DNA of 5,665 nucleotides, taken from positions 1-5,665 of the forward strand of contig DFGI01000072.1 of NCBI GenBank assembly GCA_002371705.1. The letters run 5' to 3'. The stretch is from Bacteroidales bacterium UBA3754. GTDB lineage: Bacteria; Bacteroidota; Bacteroidia; Bacteroidales; UBA1715. The notes below the pieces were generated by a model, which did not search any database, was not told the origin of the DNA, and was given only the letters and a program-made list of their open reading frames with translations. Of the stretch, positions 4,751-5,665 are shown in pieces; position 1 is the stretch's first letter; every line of letters starts with the position of its first letter. Position numbers and translations under genes: made by a program.

Positions 4751-5665
4751 TATTCCAAACTTTCGGCACCGCTGCGACCGTGGCAGTTTTTGTATTTTTT
4801 ACCGCTTCCGCAAGGACAAGGGTCGTTTCGTCCTATTTTCAGTTCGTTATGCACAGGCATTTGTTTTTGTTTTTCACGTGTGTCCTGCATATTGTTCGGA
4901 TTCGCCTGCGAAACGTCGTCTTTGCGTGTCTGCATGTTGCTCATCGACGAACGGCGGCGTTCCTGTGCTTCCTGCGCTTCGGCACGGACAGGAATGTGTG
5001 CTTTCAATACGCACGAAACCACTTCTTTGTTGACTTTTTCCAACATAGCCTGGAACAAATCGAACGATTCAAATTTGTAAATCAAAAGAGGATCTTTGTG
5101 TTCGTACGAAGCATTTTGCACCGATTGTTTCAAGTCGTCCAATTCGCGCAAATGCTCTTTCCAAGCCTCGTCGATGCTTATCAAAATAATTGTTTTCAAG
5201 AATGAACGGACAAGTTCGCGTCCTTCTGTTTTCGCAGCTTTCTCCAAACTGGTGACAACGTTGAATACTCTTCGTCCATCGGAAATTGGAACAACTATGT
5301 TTTTGAAGTTTGCGCCTTGTTCGGTAAACACCTTCTGTATCACTGGGTTAGCCTGCATTGCAATAGCTTGCACGCGGTTGTTGTAAATTTCAAGGAGCGC
5401 ATTGTAGATTTTGTCCACAATTTCTTCCTGCGACATGTGCAAATAATCCTGTTCGCTGATTGGACATTCGAGCGAAAGGACTCTCAGCAATTCAAACTTA
5501 AATTCCTCAAAATCAATGTTTCCGTGTGCGTTCGACACTACGCTGAGGCACACGTCATACATCATATTGGCGAAATCAATGCCGATGCGGTCTCCGAATA
5601 GGGCGTGGCGGCGTTTGGTGTAAACAACCTCACGTTGTGAGTTCATCACATCGTCGTATTCCAAC
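4750..5665 (-). CDS. secA: Preprotein translocase ATPase SecA, C-terminal part
   Basis: Partial gene: the start lies beyond the right edge, and the 304 visible residues are the C-terminal portion of the ATPase that drives proteins through SecYEG. The fragment opens with LEYDDVMNSQR, the conserved SecA motif at the head of the helical scaffold/wing region. IDEAWKEHLRELDDLKQSV (about 169-187) is part of the scaffold helix. A polar, low-complexity linker (about 230-270) leads to GRNDPCPCGSGKKYKNCHG (278-296), the SEC-C zinc motif with ligands C283, C285, C294 and H295, which contacts SecB or phospholipids in other bacteria. The TAA stop overlaps the rimM ATG. An apparent TTG start at the right edge is just the Leu of LEYDD, not a true start. 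Confidence 0.95.
   Translation of the reverse strand, partial: LEYDDVMNSQREVVYTKRRHALFGDRIGIDFANMMYDVCLSVVSNAHGNIDFEEFKFELLRVLSLECPISEQDYLHMSQEEIVDKIYNALLEIYNNRVQAIAMQANPVIQKVFTEQGANFKNIVVPISDGRRVFNVVTSLEKAAKTEGRELVRSFLKTIILISIDEAWKEHLRELDDLKQSVQNASYEHKDPLLIYKFESFDLFQAMLEKVNKEVVSCVLKAHIPVRAEAQEAQERRRSSMSNMQTRKDDVSQANPNNMQDTREKQKQMPVHNELKIGRNDPCPCGSGKKYKNCHGRSGAESLE

Noticed and set aside
4376..5205. Long + strand open frames (up to 234 codons) opposite rimM and secA
   Set aside because: They are antisense to two confidently identified conserved genes; their Phe/Cys/Arg-rich products are typical of shadow frames.

Overview
The window looks like a chromosomal segment from a member of the Bacteroidota, most likely the order Bacteroidales. 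The genes lack clear Shine-Dalgarno sequences, promoter boxes fit the Bacteroidota TAnnTTTG pattern, base composition is AT-rich, and the gene content (a glycine-lipid acyltransferase pair, a SecA with a C-terminal zinc motif, an AAA/DUF4143 ATPase) is typical of that phylum.

Layout from left to right. Positions 1-606 hold no convincing intact gene. There is a good leftward promoter near 46-77 serving a gene beyond the left edge, a patch with decayed or very short reading frames (136-349), and a degenerate tandem duplication (430-545). Each copy of that duplication carries a promoter-like box and an inverted repeat, just ahead of the first operon. Positions 607-2558 encode two acyltransferases on the + strand separated by 11 bases: a PlsC-type O-acyltransferase (glsA-like) and a GNAT-type N-acyltransferase (glsB-like). 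Together they should make glycine lipids: the GNAT enzyme attaches a 3-hydroxy fatty acid to glycine, and the PlsC enzyme esterifies its hydroxyl with a second fatty acid.

Positions 2559-4222 look like an accessory islet. It contains one minus-strand gene for an AAA ATPase with a DUF4143/PD-(D/E)XK-like C-terminal region. The gene is bracketed by related repeats: a hairpin plus a 47-base element on the left, and a diverged 47-base element plus a hairpin on the right. Two tandem 32-base near-palindromes sit across the ATPase promoter and look like an operator.

Positions 4223-5665 return to housekeeping genes on the minus strand: the C-terminal part of secA, running off the right edge, and rimM, whose ATG overlaps the secA stop codon by one base. 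The most unusual part is the repeat-bracketed ATPase with its palindromic promoter. I see no complete undescribed system that can be claimed from sequence alone.
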